64,000 bases of DNA from Drosophila pseudoobscura (Eukaryota; Arthropoda; Insecta; Diptera; Drosophilidae): positions 43,477,869 to 43,541,868 of the forward strand of contig NC_046683.1 in NCBI RefSeq assembly GCF_009870125.1, written 5' to 3'. The notes beneath the pieces were generated by a model that ran no database searches, was not told the DNA's origin, and worked only from the letters and a program-made list of their open reading frames with translations. Each line of letters begins with the position of its first letter. Positions within the stretch are counted from its first letter, which is position 1. This document shows positions 32,124 to 44,683 of the stretch, one piece after another. Both the position numbers and the translations under genes were made by a program.

Positions 32124-35100
32124 TTATTTAGCACTTTTCATCAGGCGACTGCTGGCGAAGCACTCGCCAAAGAAGCGGTCCAATGAATGATACAAATGCG
32201 GGCGCACATTAGACAGACCGTGATCCTCGTCAGCATAGCTCTGCAAGGGATACACATAGTCAATAATCGAGATTCGAGTAGCTACGTGTAGAGTGGACCA
32301 CTTACAATCTGCTTGAAGAGTATATCGTGACGCTCCAGGTTCTTGGCCAGGATCATGGCCTGCTGGTAGTGCACATTGTCGTCGAGTGTGCCATGGACCA
32401 GCAGATATTTCTTGCCCCTCAACTTCTGGGCCCGTGTGCTCAGCCTGGAGTTGGCATAGCCGACCTCATTTGTATTGGGCAGGGCCATATAACGCTCCGT
32501 ATAAATGGAATCTGCCAAAGAAGAGGGGTTTCTTTTAGACGGGGTCCCTAATGGATGGAGGCCAAGAGTTCACCCACCGTAGTAAGCCCAGTCTGTGACC
32601 GGAGCTATGGAAGCCGCACACTTGAACACTTCATCACCATCGTTGGCCAAAGCCATGGCGGCGGCATAGCCACCATATGACCATCCCCAAATGCCGATAT
32701 GGTCGCGATCAATGTATTTGTAAAGTTCGGTGAGGTTCCTGCAGATTGGGGGGACGTGTGAGCCAGAGATGAGTGGGTTATTTGCGAGAAAACTTACTGA
32801 GTAACCGTGATCTGATCACTGATCTCTACAGTGCCCAACTGCAGGTAGATGGCGTGCAGCAGACTCTCGCCGCGCAGTCCCGAGCCACGCCCATCAATCT
32901 TGGCATAGATCACCGACTGGTTCGAGGTTAGATATGTGCCCCAGTCCAGCATCCATTTGTTGGTTACCTAAGCAGCACAATTCATAGAGTAACTTACGAG
33001 TAGTGGCTGTGGCTGCAGTCATTTGAACTTACGGAATACGAGTCGGGTCCCCCATAGACATCCACTAACATGGGGTATTTGGTGTTGCCGCTGGTATCCA
33101 AATTGGGTGGCAGCTGGAGGAGAACCTTGGCCTGGAAGCCCCCGTCAATGTTCACCGTCAGAATCTTGTGCGTGGGCAGGGCCACGCCCTTCAGCTTGGC
33201 CCGCAGTGCCTCATTTGTCTCCCAGTCGAGCACATTCGTGACGACAACCTGAGCTGTAGGTACAGAACAATCGAAAATGTTAGGGGATGTGTATCCTATT
33301 CCATTGGGGGAACGGGAGAACACAATCTATACTAACAGTCCACATATTTCCATTCGTAGAGGTGGGTGGTGGGAATGCCAGGTCCCAGCGAGGTGATCAC
33401 CATATGGTTATTGTCATTGAACGTCGCCGAGAAGTAGGTCTGTTCCACATCACCCGATTTGATGAGCTTGCAGGTCAAGCACTTGGCGTTCTGCTTGGCC
33501 TGGGCCCTGATGGCATACAGATGCAGCTGCTCTGGGTGCTCCTCCGTGTTGGCCGTGTAGAAGATCACATCGTTGGTGGCGTCCCAGTGGAGGATGCTGT
33601 CCACCACGTACTTTCCCTCGGTCAGCGGCTCCAGCTGCTGCTGCTCCGCGCTGCTGACACTGGAGCTGAGCAGCTGCAGATGCTTGTAGTTGTTGTGGGG
33701 CAGGACGACGGCCAGTCGGGATCCATTGCGGTTCCGGAAGGGAGCCGTGTAAAGATCTACCCAGCCAGTTTTTGATTCCGTGCTGTAGATCTACGAGGGA
33801 CAATATGCTACAGTTGGGGGACCAGAACCGGCCCTGGGAGGCACTTACCACTTTCCGATTAAGTCCATCGAAGGTTACCACATAGGCGGCATTCTGAATG
33901 CGATTCATCCAGATGGAGAGGACGTGTGCATCGTCCACCCAGCTGACGACGGTGACAATGTAATCCGTTTCCGTGTTGAGAGCAGGCGGGACGGGCATGG
34001 TGGTGATGAAATCCCCACCGGACACCGCACGCTGGAGATCGACCATGACTAGCTCGACACGGGGATTCGAGGAGCCCGCCTTGGGATAGGCAATCACCTG
34101 GTGCAGGGGATACTGGTAGCGGAGGTCCCCAGCATCGCCGTAGTAGGGGAAGTTGATCAGATGCGTCGACGAGTCATCGAACTTAATGAAGGCCAGCTGA
34201 GTGCCCGAGGGATTGAACCAGGTGGCCACATTGGAGCTGAAGACCTCCTCCTCGTAGACCCAGTCCGGAATGCCGTTAAGGATGCCGGCCTGCTCGTCGC
34301 TGGTGATGACTATCTCCGGCTCCAGGGCGCTCTTCTTGTAGTACAGATTGCGGTCGTAGTTGATGATGAGGGCATTGCCCACCGGCGCCCACTGGACCAT
34401 GCTCAGATAGAGCTGTTGGTTCTGAATGGTCAGCGGCTTGATCAGGTTCGTGCTGAAGTTGTAGATATCGTACTCGGCCAGGAAGCTGTACCGGAAGTTC
34501 TTCTTGTAGTTCTTGGCCAGCAGCAGAAGTTCCCCGTCCGCGGACTTCTCGTACAGCACATAGTGCGCCGCATTGTGGAGCAGCGCCGTGCGAACTCCCG
34601 TCTTGACATCGTACTCCATGATGGACTGCGAGGTGGAGTAACCCATGTAGGTGTTGTCGAATCGCTATCCTTGTTATTCCCACTTACCGCATTATCCTTG
34701 TAGAGCACACTGTTGTCATTGCTCCAGCTGCCGTTGAAGCGTTTGGCGTATAATTGACCGCTTAGCACATCCTCCAGGTCTATTCCATTGCTGCCAGAGT
34801 TGTCCGAGCTGCTGCCATTGTCGTCGTCCGCCTTAAGGATAAACACGAGGGCGGTGGCCAGCAGAGCAACGAATATGACAGCCGTCACAATGCTGAGAAT
34901 GATCCGGACTCGTCGCTTTTTTTCCTTGGAATGCATGAGGTTCTTTTTTTGATGGGCGGGGAGGAACAGGGAAGGATTAGTATCACGAAATTGTGGAATC
35001 TTTGTCTTAAAATAAAGATCAGATAAAGATATCCCTTGAGTTCGAATCCAACTTCCCAAGTTGCACAGGAAAGATTATCCAAAGGTGGGGAAAAACGTTT

Positions 35101-38100
35101 TTATGAATACCCGTACCCATTCCACATTGGAACGATCCATTAGGTGCGGAGTTGGTTGACCCCTACGTCGAGTCTATGCAGGGAAATCGGCTTTCATTTA
35201 GAGTGTGTTTCGTTTCCTCCATTCCCATTGGGACGTCCATAACAAGCCAGCCGACTTCTCAGCTAACCAAAACGGTGCAAGCTGGTCGGAAACGCGCACT
35301 TGGCCAATTTGGATACAATCTTTCGGGCTAATCAGAGACCCTGGGCACGTCTAAGCGAATGTACAGTAGGTGTAGGAGAGTGTCTGTGTGCGCTTTAATG
35401 GAAAGTATGGTTGCGCATGCGCAATGACTTTTTCTTTCGCATCTCCGAGTTCCACTCAAAGCGGCGCCGAAAACCCAGCAAAGTGCACACAGGGAGAGAA
35501 AAGGCAGCAGCAGTAACAAATGAGCCACGAAAGCAAAATTCAGAAAACAGAAAACAGAGAGCGAAAATGAAAGTAGTCTTGTTGTTAACCAACTCCAGAC
35601 TGGGTCGCCGTCTCCGTCGCCGCCAACTGGTTTATGCTCTGGACATTGTATAGTAAGAGAGGTGTGGACAGTGGACAGGGGACAGGGGACTGGTGACTGG
35701 GTACTGGGGGACTGCGGACTGGTCGCATGACGTAAGCAAATAAAGTCAGAAATGGTTTTTTACGTATCCAATAAGCTTTGACTGGTCTCTGGGTATTGCC
35801 AAGTCTGTAGTTTCTTTTACATAATTTTCAATTGCGCGAGCGACAAATTTCAACTGTCCGCGCCCCAAAGACACAAAGAAATGATAGTGCTTTTGTTTTT
35901 TTCTGAACTTTGTATTTAATTGAAAGTACGAGTAGGTGCTGAAGTCTGTCATTAAATGGAATTTTTCATTCCGAGCGTGACCGTTTTGGTTGATTATTTA
36001 ATAGGATTTGGCTGTTGGCCTGTTCAAGGTGATATTTTGAAGATCGAGTATTTTTGTATAAATAAATTCCATGTCTCTTATTCGCAATACTCTGTGCAAT
36101 GGCCAACAGTCTAGTCTATTGCCATTTAGCCAGCTTCAGCTAAGTCTATAGAGGGCACCATTCTAGAAAAACCAGTTGCAACGAGCTCCAGCTCCAGCTT
36201 CAGTGCAGCTCTTGACATTCGCACATTAACATACAAAGTATATGTATATGTACTTGCTAATGCTCGTACTTTATCGGGGGTTTACAGTAGCAACGCAATC
36301 CTGCCAAAACCTGGCACCTAAAACCCAGCGACACGTGTATGAAAAGTCCCCATTGACCACGTACGTAGCCCCGTGCTCCACCCAATCTCTGCTGGCAGAC
36401 AGTCTATAATATATAGCCCCATGGAGGCGCAACTGGCAATGTGGAAGACACGTAACTTACAACTTTGCAGCATTTTATACGAGCTTATGTACATACACAT
36501 GTACATACGATTTATGGTTCCTTTAGGGTTTCCGTTGATGGCAACTGAGGCCAGGGCGATACATTCAAAATGGAAATTGTTTTCCGATTTACCAATCCTT
36601 AGCTCGTGCTACTCTTTTCCGATGGCAGGCTCTGGCGCCTCGTACGAGTGTGAGGAGCCCTTAGTACATGTGTATAACCTACTGGATTTATGATATAGAA
36701 ATACTGGCTATGTAGTTTGTATTAATTCCAATGGAAAGCTCTTCATTGCCTCGGTCCGTGGAAGAGTATGTCAACTTTCCCATTTCGTGTTTCCGTACCC
36801 GGGCGGGTGCCCGTACCCGCTAAAATCAATTTATCCGTCGAGAGAACGCCTGGCCGAGTCCCATCATTTCAATGTCCATTCTTCTATTCATGCGAGTACT
36901 TTGGCATATTTTTTCGAGTTCGCTTGATTGTTTTGGGATTTACGAGTACCATTCAATGCGTTGCACAATATGGCGCAATTAGTAAGCTTACCTCTGGGCA
37001 CCTGTGCGAGGCCCCCTCCGGCTATCCCCCGACCAATTTGCGATTCATTTAATAAATATGAAACTGAAAGGTTTGCGAGAGCAAAGAGTTTGCCATGGAA
37101 ACGTTTTCCGGAACGCTGCCGGAATCGTTTTCTGGACTTCCGGCAATTAGTTGAAGTTTTTCTCGCTTCGAAAATTCCTTCTCTTTTTGTCCCACATGTT
37201 GTGGACTTGTGTACTTGTTACTTGTTAAGCTTCTCGCTTTCCCTGTTTCCCCTTTTTTGCTTTGCCGCTCGGACATAATGGCCGTGACGTGAGGGGCTTG
37301 TCAACTATTTGGGGCTCTCGACAGATATCCTGTGCGACTCCGCAAAAAACTGTATGACTTGTTGTCCGGCCTTGGCTTCCTCCGCCCAAGGTTTTCCAGG
37401 GGCTTGGTGTGTGGCCATTTGTCGTTTGTTTTTTCATTAAACTGTCCCAAAAAAATTAATTAATTTTTATTTGCCTGAGGCTCTCCGGCTCTCCCTTCTG
37501 ACTGGTTTATTTATTTTTTTCCCTACTAAATGAGAACACACTTTAACGTGTTGGACAAATTAGGTACATAAACAAGTCGCGCTCCCGGGGGGGTGGGAAT
37601 AATTAGCATGGGTCTGATGGAGTCACCATCAGGGCGGGACAATGGAGTGGAGAAGATGGGGCACGGTGCCTACAGTCGAGCCTGCCACTTGTTGAGCCCC
37701 AGCCCCTATTGACAAATTAGCGGTTAGGCTCATATTCTCCCCTTCTCGTACTTGTATCGGCCGCATTTGTCTTGTGTGTTATCTTGGACGGCCATTGCGG
37801 ACAATCTGGCCACAGTTATTGACAAGGCAATTTAATTGAACAGCAGCCAGGGCCCACCAGGTGTGTTCGTGTCCGGGCTTACCTTAAACCGCGACATGCC
37901 ATCTCCGAAGCTGCCGGCGCTGGCCAAGTCGTCGTCGTCCAGACTACTGCCGCCGCCCAGCATCGACTCGTGGAGCTTGCCACTGGGTCGCCGGGTGCCT
38001 ACGCCGGTGCCGGTGCCGGCGCCGGTGCCCGCCTTGTAGTAGTAGGGCGGATGCTGGTGGCGGTGCATGGTGACGTTAGCCGCGGTGTTGGTGGCGGTGG

Positions 38101-41100
38101 CACTGGCTATGACGGCCTCCTCGTAGCCCATCAGCTCGATGCTCGGATGCTCACATTTGCAGCGGTGCGGCGGGGTTCGGTGTGGCGGCGTTGTCAATGG
38201 TCCATGCTGGTGGGTGTGGGCATGCTGGTGGGGATGGGGATGGGGATGGGCATGGTGCTGCCGGCTCTTGTTGCCATTGTGGTGACTGTTGCCGCCTTGA
38301 TGGGGCGGATGGGGCGGCGGCGGAATGTCTGCAGGTGTTATATAGATTTTGCCCCCTCCGCCGGCGCTGCCTCCCTGCTGCGGCTGCTTGCTGGGCCAAT
38401 GGAACTCGTCAAACTCGCTGGAGCTGTTTGCCAGTTGGTGTTGAAGCTGTTGCTGTTGCTGCTGCTGCTCCCACTGCAATTGTCTCTGTTGCTGTCGCAT
38501 GCAGCTTTGTTGCTGTGGTTGCTGCTGCTGCTGCTTTTGGTAGCGATAATATTGATGATGTGCAGCCGCATTGGCAGTGGGTGGCAGGTGATACTTTTCC
38601 GTAGGAGAAAGGGAACACACATATAAAATTGGCTTGTGGATAGCACCATCCCAGGATGCTCCGGTACGTGTGTTTTTTGTTTTTGTTTTGGTTCAAAGTA
38701 AGTGGAATTGAAGAAACAACAAAAGGGGCAGGCATTAACTACAAGACGGAACACGACTGAAAACAACAGAACACAAAAGGAACAAGGCAAAAGGAGTGGG
38801 AGGTAAATCATATTCCAACCAGCTCTGTTGAAAGAGATTCAGATTAGGCCTATTGGCGGTACAGAAGTGTCACTAGTGGTCAAGTATTATTGAGGGCATG
38901 CAAAAATTAAAACTAGTCGAGTAAACTGGCTTTAAGAATATATAGAAGCATGTAAGTAATTTAAAAATTGAACTAAATAGTTTGCAACGAAACACAAAAG
39001 TATACTTCAAACTTAATGGAGCTCTTAAGAGATTCCAACAGTTTCCCCAATCATAAAAGTTGACTCTTGGGGGGCTCAAATGTAATACCCAAATTAATGT
39101 TGAGCCCACGAAAGTCGCAATCACGAGACCCAACTACTACTCGTCGTACATTAGAGTCCCACTTAAACAGACGGCAAATTCTTGGAACACTGAACCAACA
39201 AAGTTATGAAATGAAATGAAATTTGCGCCCCGAAAAGCCTTATAAAGTAAATAACGAAATCAAACTGAAAAGAAGCCAAAAACTACGGCGGGCCGAAACT
39301 AGCTAAGGCCAAAATAAGAGAACAAAAATCCCAAGTGAGATTTTGCACCAAATACATTAGCCCGATATGGTCGGCGAGCGGTGCTCACCGCAATTATTTA
39401 ATTACACTCTGACTATGCAACACTCTGTACTGGCCCCCGTGCCCCGTGCCCGGTGCTCGGTGCCCGGTGCCACCCCCACCAGCACTCCCGGCGGATTTTG
39501 GGTTTAATCAAAGAGCCAGCCAAGTCAAGCACAACACACAAAGGGGAACGGGCCAGCGAGGGAAGGAAACTTTTGTTGCAACTTTCGATGCAGCCAAGCA
39601 AAGCGGACCCGGACATCATTGGTTGCCCAGAGAGGGCAGGAGGCATGAAGAGTGGTTGGGGCTGGGGCTGAAGCAGTATAAAAGGGCAATGAAGCAATGA
39701 AGAGGCGCCCACATACAGCACGGCCATACAATACTTACGTACGGACCTACGGACCCACGGACTCACGGACCGACCTTACCCGATTCGTATCGCTAATGAT
39801 GATCAAATAACGACCAAATGTCGACCGACTCACACACAGCAGCCGCACAGAGCCACACAGAGCCACACAGAGCCGCACAGATAGGCCATATATAGTCGTG
39901 CTCGCACAGACAAAGGGGACACAAAATCGTTAGCCCAGTTGGCAGGGCACCAGCAAAATTTGTGCACTCTCGCCCTTTAACTGTGTCACGGTTTGGTCGA
40001 GCCAGCAGCTTCTTCTCCATTCTCCAGTCTCTTGCACTCAGTCTCTGTCTCTGTCTCTATCTCAGCCCCAGCGCCAGCCCCACTATCCACACATTGGCAT
40101 TGCCCCTTTTCCGTGCTCCTTCCTCTGAGGTCGTCTGGCGTAATGAGCAGTCTTTTAGTTCTCTTTTACGAGAGGAAGAGGTCTGGGCTCTGGTATCTGG
40201 GGTCTGGGTATACAAATGATATGCAAATACCAAACAATTTGCCATGAGCTGACTGCCGCTTTTGAGGCCCTATTTGATTAGAGCTTGATCAGTGCGCCAA
40301 AAATAGAGAGCAATCGCTTAATTTTTGGCAGCCACAGTACTGAAGAAGTACTCGTATAATTTCTGGGGTGCCATTCCGTTATACCATAAATATACATAAG
40401 TAGTAAATCGGAAAAGGAGAAGAGTCCCAGGTATCCGTCCCAGAAATATGCTATATATGTGTGTGTGTTTAGATGCACCCACAAATACACAGATACAGCT
40501 TAATGCTGACTCAATAATTGTTCTGTAAAAGTTGTTCGGCTTGCACCTACATATCTCCTTTCCACCATTTTGGCACCTAAAACTTGGCAACATTTTGCCC
40601 TTTGGGTCTGGCCTAGAAATAACATTTCATTTGAGCGAAAACACAAAAATTCAAATGCGTAACCATAATAATAAATTATATTTCAGAAACAGATCTGCAC
40701 ATGCATACATATATATGGTATATGTATTTAGGATATAGTATATGTGTCTGTCTGTGTGTGTGTGCGTGTGCATGGGTGTTTACGTGTGGCGAAAAAGTAG
40801 GCAATAAAAGTTCAACAAAACAACCAGATGCATAAATATTTTTAAGTGCCACGTGAATAACCAAACGCTCCAAAATGGACTTAAATAGGCGTAGCGCATA
40901 ATTTATGCCAACAAAAAAAATCATACATACATACATACATACAGAATAGAAACCTTTGTGGGCAAAATGAATATGCAAACATGGCAGGCAGCCGTCCCTT
41001 CATCGGCATCCCTTCTGTCATCGGCACGCGAAAGTGCAACCATAAAATATGCAACGCAAACAATTGTTTTCGTAAATATGCGGGGATCAAAACTCAACCG

Positions 41101-41443
41101 AAAATCTGTCTGCGCAAATCATAGAAAATACTCGGCTCGTGCATTACTATGCATCATGCCGGCAATCAAACGGCGAACATGTAAATAAACTTTGGTACTT
41201 AAATTGCGTGGGATCAAAGGATACGTATCACAACTACTAGGAATAGTGTTATTTATTTGTAGTTTTTGTTGGCATGCAGTTGGTTTTTTTTTGGCGAAAA
41301 ACAGCGACAGAGGAAGGAAGGATTTATTCATTCCTTTAGGCAGGTTGGGGATTCAAATGGTTGCTAGACGGTTTTGGGGTTTGAGGGTTTCTTACCTGAT
41401 CGCTTTGTGCTGTCTCAGTCACCGAAACATCATTGCCGGACAT
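32124..41443 (-). CDS. ome: Omega, dipeptidyl-peptidase IV family (S9B) membrane protein
   Basis: Serine exopeptidase of the prolyl oligopeptidase clan, expected to release N-terminal dipeptides after Pro/Ala at the cell surface. Eleven coding exons join in phase on the minus strand: 41443-41396, 38593-37883, 34942-34688, 34664-33849, 33790-33337, 33253-33033, 32967-32798, 32738-32578, 32511-32306 and 32240-32124 (the last includes TAA) follow one another, totalling 1,052 residues from these ten blocks. Layout: a cytoplasmic tail of about 260 residues rich in Gln, His and Pro, one membrane anchor (267-289), the beta-propeller with the DPP4-type double-Glu motif YEEEVF (475-480), then the alpha/beta hydrolase with Ser912 (GWSYGG), Asp989 (HGTLDDNVH) and His1021 (DEDHG), spaced as in human DPP4. 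All catalytic residues are present. The 5' noncoding exons lie upstream of 41443 and were not located. Confidence 0.92.
34943..37882 (-). promoter_or_regulatory. ome: ome intron with NRF-1/EWG-type palindrome; candidate internal promoter
   Basis: This 2.9-kb intron separates the low-complexity tail exon from the exon that holds the membrane anchor. The palindrome TTGCGCATGCGCAA at 35411-35424 contains TGCGCATGCGCA, the consensus of NRF-1 and its fly homologue Erect wing. It lies about 480 bases upstream of an in-frame ATG (Met256, at 34936) that would start a short ome form with an ordinary tail of about ten residues before the anchor. No other coding sequence seen. Confidence 0.4.
38594..41395 (-). 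other. ome: ome first coding intron, no other gene seen
   Basis: Spans from the 16-codon first coding exon (MSGNDVSVTETAQSDQ) to the YHLPPTANA exon. It holds simple repeats (a CCCGGTGC-type run at 39435-39471 and a CATA run at 40925-40942) and no ORF with coding character. Confidence 0.55.
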
Positions 41444-43820
41444 TTTATTGGATTTTAATTACTTGAATTTGTGCGTTTTATTTGCATCAAGAGTGTTTTA
41501 TGCTCGCAGCTGTATTGGGACAAAAGACCATTGTTGTAGATGCATTTAAAAATCAATTATTTTATAACGTTTTTTGCAGTTTCCCGTTCTGAAATTCCCA
41601 TTTGACATTTTTCCGCTTCCGCATTTGCCCTGACATTATACCAGTCTGTCTTGATTTATTGCCCAAAAGCACAAAATTGTATTTCCACTTCGCACATACT
41701 TTCAAAAAATGCCATCTGTTTCAAAAGTGATATTTATTTATATGTATATGATGTATTTTGTGTATTCTAACTGCAGCATGGATTTGCTGGAATCACTTTT
41801 CGGCGATGTTATTTTGGTTTTTTAGGCAATCAAATGTTTGCTCTTTTATGACTCTTTGTGCACAGCACAACCGAACCTTTGTAGCTGTTTTTTAATTACA
41901 TTTATTCAAATATATTTTACATTCCTTTGATCCGAATTGGCATCCCGAGTGCCAAGCCCAGCCCAGCCCAGCATTTATAAGAATAAAAAAGTAACGCCCA
42001 TGCCCACGCCCGCGCCCCCGCCTGTCACATAATGCAAATTAAACAATTTAAACGAGCAAATAAACAAAGCCAGAAAATCCAATTGGGGCTGAAATGAAGA
42101 CGGAGCCACGAGGCGGAGATAGTAGTAGGATATTTTAAGGGACACACAGCCACAGACAGCCAGAGTGCGCCTCGCTTCGCTTCGCTTCGTTTGTTTCCCG
42201 TCGCATTGCACATAACTCGTAACTCATACGCCCCGTTGTACGGCGCTGGGAACGGGAATGGGAATGGGAATGGCCACGTTTATACTCGGAAATGTTTGTT
42301 TGCTTATTTGTTTGTTCGGTTGCCTGCCTGGCTGCCTGGTTGCTTGTCCTCCCGGCTGCTTGGCTGCGGTTTTCAATTGTCAGTGCCAACCGGCAACAAA
42401 CAACAAAGCGATGAGAACCGCCCGAGAGCCCGGGAAGCCGGGAACCCGGGAACCTGGGAGCCTGGGAACCCAAGAACCGAAAAAAGGAAAAAGTAAAATA
42501 AATAAGAAATAAGAAATACCAAATAAATTGAATTGCGTAGCAGGCTATAAAGAGACAGCCGGCGTAGGTGAGTGGGGGCAAAGCGAACTGGAACGATACG
42601 AGAGATACCAGCGAAAGAGGACCTGCCCCAAGGGGAGTGGAACCCAAGTACAGAAAGAACAATTGTGATAAATGGTCTAAATTGTCAAAGAAGAGAGGAC
42701 AGAGCAGAGAGAAGGGAGGTACAACCTCTTTCAGTACTCTCGAAGCCGCCGAAAGAGTTCAAACAGGCAAAGATGTGATTGTGTTTCGATTATCTGGCTA
42801 AGAGATTTGATCAGACTGTGTTTGATTGGACAAATAAGTTAAAAGCTTGCGCTTAGGACTCTCCGCTTTTTGCAACATCTGCAATCGCCTTAAAAGTATT
42901 GGCTTGACCCCAAAGAAAGAGCTCCCTTTGGCAGACTACAGCAAGAGAAAACGCACTGCCACATGTTTGTTTTATGAGACCCGAATAAATCCGAGTCTCT
43001 GTCCATTAGGCAACTGGGTAAACTGTATGTTTACCCAAAAATGAACCATTTAAGTTCATTAACTTGCGGTTCGCCAGGAATTTGATGTCGCAGCGTGCTG
43101 GTCCCAGCTGTGGTGCTGCCTAGATGCATTAAGTATTAATGACTTTAAAAGCGGAAAGTAATTTGTTGGCTCGGAATGAGGAATTACAACAATTTGAGTA
43201 TAAGCCGCCCTCAACTGACAAATCGCCCTGCCTCTGATGTGGGAGTGGGACAGGGACTGGGACTGGGACTGGTACTGGGCGGCATGTGCCCGGTCCGGAT
43301 GCCTGGGTGTCTGCTAATCCAGCATCTCCAATGTGCTCGCTGGCAGACTGTTTGATTTTTCATTTGTGCATTTGTCAAGTGCGAGAACAAGAAATTGCAA
43401 GTGGCAGCCGACAGGCAGCTGATGGGCAAGCAGCAGGCCATCGAAGAGCAAGGGACAGGGATACAGCGAGGGTGCTCTCGGAAAAGGTTTCATCAATTTT
43501 GTACAATCCACTTAACTTGAAAGACCGCAGGGCAGGCAGTCAGTCAGGGCAACAAGGAGAGAGTTCTGAGACCCCCTCACTTCATTTGAATTTCTTTTGT
43601 GGTAAAAGATGGCAAGGCCGGGTATGGGCAGCACTGGCAGCTAATTGTGGTCGATAGATACGAAAAGGATTGAAAATAAATGGAAATGCGATCAAGAAAG
43701 ACAGCAAAATCTTTAATTCTTTAAGGGCCGAGTGCCTGCAACCCATTTTGAAATTTGCCAAATGGGCTTTTGGAATTAGAACGGATAACACTGCCACACT
43801 GGCTTTACGTATATGAATAT
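41444..43820. other. Upstream of first ome coding exon; no gene seen
   Basis: Probably ome leader or first intron. Contains short G/C-rich repeats (about 42245-42275 GGGAAT units; 42420-42475 CCGGGAAC-type units). Open frames at 42135-42662 and 43286-43657 have no supporting splice sites or codon pattern. Confidence 0.4.
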
Positions 43821-43828
43821 TTTACACC

Positions 43829-43966
43829 TATCGATCACCCTCGTATCGATAACTCTGTCTTCACATTTTGTCGATGTCTATATGACAAGCCAAATAAAAC
43901 TCCATATTGAAATTCGGTCAAATTCAGAACACTGCAGCAACATTAATTAATTCTTCTCAAGCAATT
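43829..43966 (+). promoter_or_regulatory. DRE promoter of the intronless gene
   Basis: TATCGATA (DRE core bound by DREF) at 43844-43851, with a second TATCGAT at 43829-43835, about 120 bases before the ATG. No TATA box. This arrangement is typical of broadly expressed fly genes. Confidence 0.6.
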
Positions 43967-44683
43967 ATGTCCGAAAACAACACAGAGTACACCTCAGAGG
44001 AGGCCGCACGCGCACCGATGGAACTCGAGCCCATGCTGAATCCCAGTGACACCAATTCAGCATCCGTGGCAGTCTCGCCGTCGCCGTCTTCTAGTTCCGT
44101 GGCTGTCAGCGGCGGATCGAGCTCGATGACCAGCTCTGTGTTGCTGAACTTCAATGAACGGGCCGTCAGCACCGGGGCAGAAAGGGGCTGGACCAGTTCG
44201 GAGCCATCGGTGTCGGAAAATGTGAGTGTGCGGCCATCTCGGCCACGCCTACTGGCCCCTTTGAGCCGCTCGACCTCTCTGTCAAACTTGCAGACACGCT
44301 CGTCTTCGTCGCTATCGCGCCATGCTCGCTTCCCCTTGGCCATGAGACGGAACATGTCCGACCTGAGGAGGAACTATACTTGGAACCATTCTGAACGACG
44401 TCGGCTCATTATACGGAGACATATCCAGGCGACTCGGGAGCATCGGGAGCATCGGGAGAACCGGTTGGCTTGGGATAATCAGGTTTTTCTGGGTTTTCCG
44501 GACATTCGAGCCAGTAGCGCCGCCTCTTCAGAGGACGATGAGAACGAGTGGAACCGCATTCCTGAAACGGTGCTGGCTCGTGTCCCGACACGCGGCAACA
44601 GCGTGAGCGACTGCAGCCAGTGCAGCAGCGATCCGAATGATGAAGATGAAGGCCATCAGGACCTTGACGAATGGCTCGCCTGA
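43967..44683 (+). CDS. Intronless gene of unknown function upstream of ome
   Basis: 238 residues from the ATG at 43967 to TGA. The frame is open a further 20 codons upstream without an ATG. The N-terminal half is Ser-rich and probably disordered (runs of Ser around residues 40-60; RSTSLSNLQTRSSSSLSRH near 105-123). A central basic block (about 130-175: MRRNMSDLRRNYTWN, RRRLIIRRH, then EHREH repeats) follows. The C-terminus is acidic (SSEDDENEW and DEDEGHQDLDEWLA). No signal peptide, membrane segment or known domain is visible. It lies on the strand opposite ome, probably inside its 5' intron, with its own DRE promoter, which argues that it is a real, independently expressed gene. I do not recognise the family. 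Confidence 0.75.
   Translation: MSENNTEYTSEEAARAPMELEPMLNPSDTNSASVAVSPSPSSSSVAVSGGSSSMTSSVLLNFNERAVSTGAERGWTSSEPSVSENVSVRPSRPRLLAPLSRSTSLSNLQTRSSSSLSRHARFPLAMRRNMSDLRRNYTWNHSERRRLIIRRHIQATREHREHRENRLAWDNQVFLGFPDIRASSAASSEDDENEWNRIPETVLARVPTRGNSVSDCSQCSSDPNDEDEGHQDLDEWLA

Noticed and set aside
35030..35060. GTTCGAATCC, resembling a tRNA T-arm
   Set aside because: No matching A box, acceptor stem or clover-leaf around it; I found no tRNA or rRNA gene in the window.
37970..38626. Plus-strand 218-codon frame opposite the ome tail exon
   Set aside because: Shadow of low-complexity coding sequence; the minus-strand frame is flanked by in-phase splice sites.
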